A stretch of 6,312 nucleotides of DNA from NCBI GenBank assembly GCA_020057645.1, contig JAGVFL010000183.1, positions 1 through 6,312 of the forward strand, given 5' to 3'. The notes under the pieces were generated by a model. That model did not search any database. It worked only from the letters and a program-made list of their open reading frames with translations, and was not told the origin of the DNA. The position numbers and the translations under genes were made by a program. This DNA comes from Candidatus Omnitrophota bacterium. GTDB lineage: Bacteria > Omnitrophota > Gorgyraeia > Gorgyraeales > Gorgyraeaceae. Shown in pieces: positions 4,842 through 6,312 of this stretch; position 1 is the first letter of the stretch; every line of letters starts with the position of its first letter.

Positions 4842-5450
4842 ATGAATGGGCAACCAGTATCTCCGGCAGTTTCATTGCCGCAGCCAACGCAGCAGTTATA
4901 TAAATTAGTACCCACAAAGGTATTTTTCACAAAAGGCGTAGGGACGCATAAAGAAGAATTGCGTTCGTATGAACTTGCCCTGAGAGATGCGGGCATTGAA
5001 AAATGCAATCTGGTGCATGTCTCAAGTATTTTCCCCCCAGGCTGTAAAATCCTCTCTAAAAATGAAGGCATCAAAGAACTTATTCCGGGCATGATAACCT
5101 ACTGTGTGATTGCCAGGTGCAGTTCTAATGAGCCAAGGCGGCTCATAGCATCTTCTGTGGGCACTGCGATACCTGCGGACGAAAATATGTACGGCTATAT
5201 GAGCGAGCATCACGCCTATGGGCAGACAGACGAGTTTGCGGGCGATTACGCAGAAGACCTGGCGGCAAAGATGCTTGCTTCTACAATGGGTTTTCCTGAT
5301 TTCGATGATTCTAAAGACTGGGATGAAATAAAAAAGGTATATCAGGTCAAGGACAAAATAGTCAAGACCATGAATATGACCCAGTCCACTATTATTGATT
5401 CCAACGGCGATTGGTCCACTGTAGTGTCGGCGGCCGTATTTTTATTTTAA
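4842..5450 (+). CDS. pdaD: Pyruvoyl-dependent arginine decarboxylase
   Basis: A 202-residue protein of the PvlArgDC family, which converts arginine to agmatine and CO2. The self-cleavage site is clear: HVSSIFPPG places the serine pair at S61-S62, so chain cleavage would leave a pyruvoyl group from S62 at the head of the alpha subunit. The block [20 protein letters not shown] follows. Its E122 aligns with the catalytic glutamate described for the Methanocaldococcus enzyme. The length is nearer to bacterial (about 195) than archaeal (about 165) members, with some 20 extra N-terminal residues before [10 protein letters not shown]. The gap from the secreted-protein gene is six bases and no Shine-Dalgarno is seen, suggesting coupled translation. 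It supplies agmatine to SpeB upstream. A terminator begins about 20 bases after its stop. Confidence 0.92.
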   Translation: MNGQPVSPAVSLPQPTQQLYKLVPTKVFFTKGVGTHKEELRSYELALRDAGIEKCNLVHVSSIFPPGCKILSKNEGIKELIPGMITYCVIARCSSNEPRRLIASSVGTAIPADENMYGYMSEHHAYGQTDEFAGDYAEDLAAKMLASTMGFPDFDDSKDWDEIKKVYQVKDKIVKTMNMTQSTIIDSNGDWSTVVSAAVFLF

Positions 5451-5455
5451 ATCAT

Positions 5456-6312
5456 ATGATTTTTAAAAAACGCCCGTATCTTTTCGCATTGAAAGGATGC
5501 GGGATTTTTTTTCTGGTGTTTATTTTAGCCGGGTGCGGCCAGGGGCAACTAATCAAAGAAACAAGGGCCCTGATGGATACATTCTGCGAAATCTCCTGCT
5601 ATGGCGGCAAGGAGGACGCGGCAGTTTCTGCGATAGACGCCGCATTTAAAGAAATAGAGCGGATAGAAAAAGTTTTTAGTAAGTTCAATGAAAATAGCGA
5701 GGTGTCAAAGATAAATAGGCGCTCAGGCTCGGAAAAGGTGAAGGTAAGCGAGGAAGTTTTTAAACTGACAGAAGAATCTATTTATTACAGCAGTATTTCA
5801 GATGGGGCGTTTGATATAACAGTGGCGCCTCTTATGGAGATATGGGGGTTTGTGCGCAGGCATAAATCAATACCGGATAAAGAGACAATAGAAAACGCAT
5901 TGGAAGGCGTGGGGTATAAAAATATAGAACTTGACCCTAAAAAGTTATCTATAAAGTTTTTAAATAAAAAGACAAAAATAGACTTTGGAGGCATTGCCAA
6001 AGGTTATGCGGTTGACAGGGCAAGGTCTATTCTGGCGGCGCATGGAATTAAAAATGGCCTTATAAATCTTGGCGGGAATATGTTTGCTTTAGGCTATGCT
6101 TCCGGGAATAAGAAGTGGAAAATAGGAGTAGAAGATCCGATAAATAAAGGCAAATTGCTCCGAAGTTTTGAATTAAGAGATAATGCTATAAGCACTTCCG
6201 GAAATTATGAAAGATTTTTTGCAATAGGAGGCAAAAGATATTCCCATATAATAAATCCTGTTACAGGCGAGCCTTGTCAGGGCATTATAAGCGTTACAGT
6301 CATAGCGGATTC
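5456..6312 (+). CDS. apbE: ApbE family FAD:protein FMN transferase lipoprotein (3' end off window)
   Basis: At least 285 residues, open at the window edge (the family is usually about 330-350). The N terminus is a lipoprotein signal with lipobox L24-A25-G26-C27, so the mature protein is anchored outside the inner membrane. ApbE motifs follow in order: SDGAFDITVAPL (115-126), KIDFGGIAKGYAVDRA (174-189), NLGGN (204-208), STSGNYERFF (246-255) and SHIINPVTGEP (263-273). The family transfers FMN from FAD to Thr of flavoproteins such as Rnf or Nqr subunits. The C-terminal metal-binding stretch is not in the window. The ATG at 5456 is five bases after the pdaD stop, has no ribosome site and sits at the centre of a palindrome. 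TTG at 5489 is an alternative start that would still leave a short signal peptide. A terminator lies within the first codons. Confidence 0.9.
   Translation, partial: MIFKKRPYLFALKGCGIFFLVFILAGCGQGQLIKETRALMDTFCEISCYGGKEDAAVSAIDAAFKEIERIEKVFSKFNENSEVSKINRRSGSEKVKVSEEVFKLTEESIYYSSISDGAFDITVAPLMEIWGFVRRHKSIPDKETIENALEGVGYKNIELDPKKLSIKFLNKKTKIDFGGIAKGYAVDRARSILAAHGIKNGLINLGGNMFALGYASGNKKWKIGVEDPINKGKLLRSFELRDNAISTSGNYERFFAIGGKRYSHIINPVTGEPCQGIISVTVIAD
5473..5512 (+). terminator. Strong intrinsic terminator inside apbE signal-peptide codons
   Basis: CCCGTATCTTTTC (5473-5485) pairs with GAAAGGATGCGGG (5491-5503) over 13 positions, including two G-T wobbles, with a 5-base loop (GCATT). An eight-T tract (5505-5512) follows after a single A. 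An A-run (5465-5470) precedes it. By form this is the best terminator in the window, placed to end the pdaD transcript. Yet it lies wholly within the apbE reading frame, so it may act as an attenuator. Confidence 0.75.

Noticed and set aside
4715..5092. 125-residue minus-strand open frame
   Set aside because: It lies opposite the secreted protein and pdaD, both clearly coding on the + strand; no promoter or family match.
5785..6000. 71-residue minus-strand open frame
   Set aside because: It is antisense to conserved ApbE motifs; a shadow.

Overview
The window holds eight protein genes, all on the + strand, after a repeat-rich intergenic stretch of about 570 bases. Moderate-to-low GC, short intergenic gaps and a mixed gene set (YajQ, a deoxyhypusine-synthase-like protein, pyruvoyl arginine decarboxylase, an ApbE lipoprotein) suggest an uncultured bacterium. 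Candidatus Omnitrophota or a related PVC-type lineage would fit, but this is inference. Nothing in the window fixes the phylum.

Layout: (1) 1-571 has no convincing gene. It contains a dense run of unrelated inverted repeats (about 51-92, 116-162, 207-250, 281-322), then a GC-rich hairpin and an intrinsic terminator (434-463), then promoter-like sequence. (2) 572-1915 is a tight three-gene unit: a stand-alone PilZ protein, YajQ, and a PPC/DUF296 domain protein. PilZ and YajQ are both families with described cyclic-di-GMP binding members. (3) A clear promoter (TTGGAA-17-TATAAT, 1936-1964) precedes an overlapping three-gene operon: a deoxyhypusine-synthase-family protein, a small cupin and an agmatinase-type ureohydrolase (1988-4272). 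(4) A second clear promoter (TTGCAA-16-TATAAT, 4281-4308) precedes a secreted acidic protein of unknown function, directly followed by a pyruvoyl-dependent arginine decarboxylase (4344-5450). (5) An ApbE-type FAD:protein FMN transferase lipoprotein starts at 5456 and runs off the window. A strong intrinsic terminator lies inside its signal-peptide codons.

Together the enzymes give a compact polyamine route: arginine to agmatine (PdaD), agmatine to putrescine plus urea (SpeB), then an NAD-dependent aminobutyl transfer by the deoxyhypusine-synthase-like protein. In bacteria, which lack eIF5A, the last step most plausibly makes homospermidine. No AdoMet decarboxylase or spermidine synthase is present here. 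The genes are split over two transcription units, with two unexplained passengers (cupin and secreted acidic protein). The most interesting points are this pathway arrangement, the PilZ-YajQ-PPC unit, the terminator buried in the apbE start, and a palindrome shared between two upstream regions.
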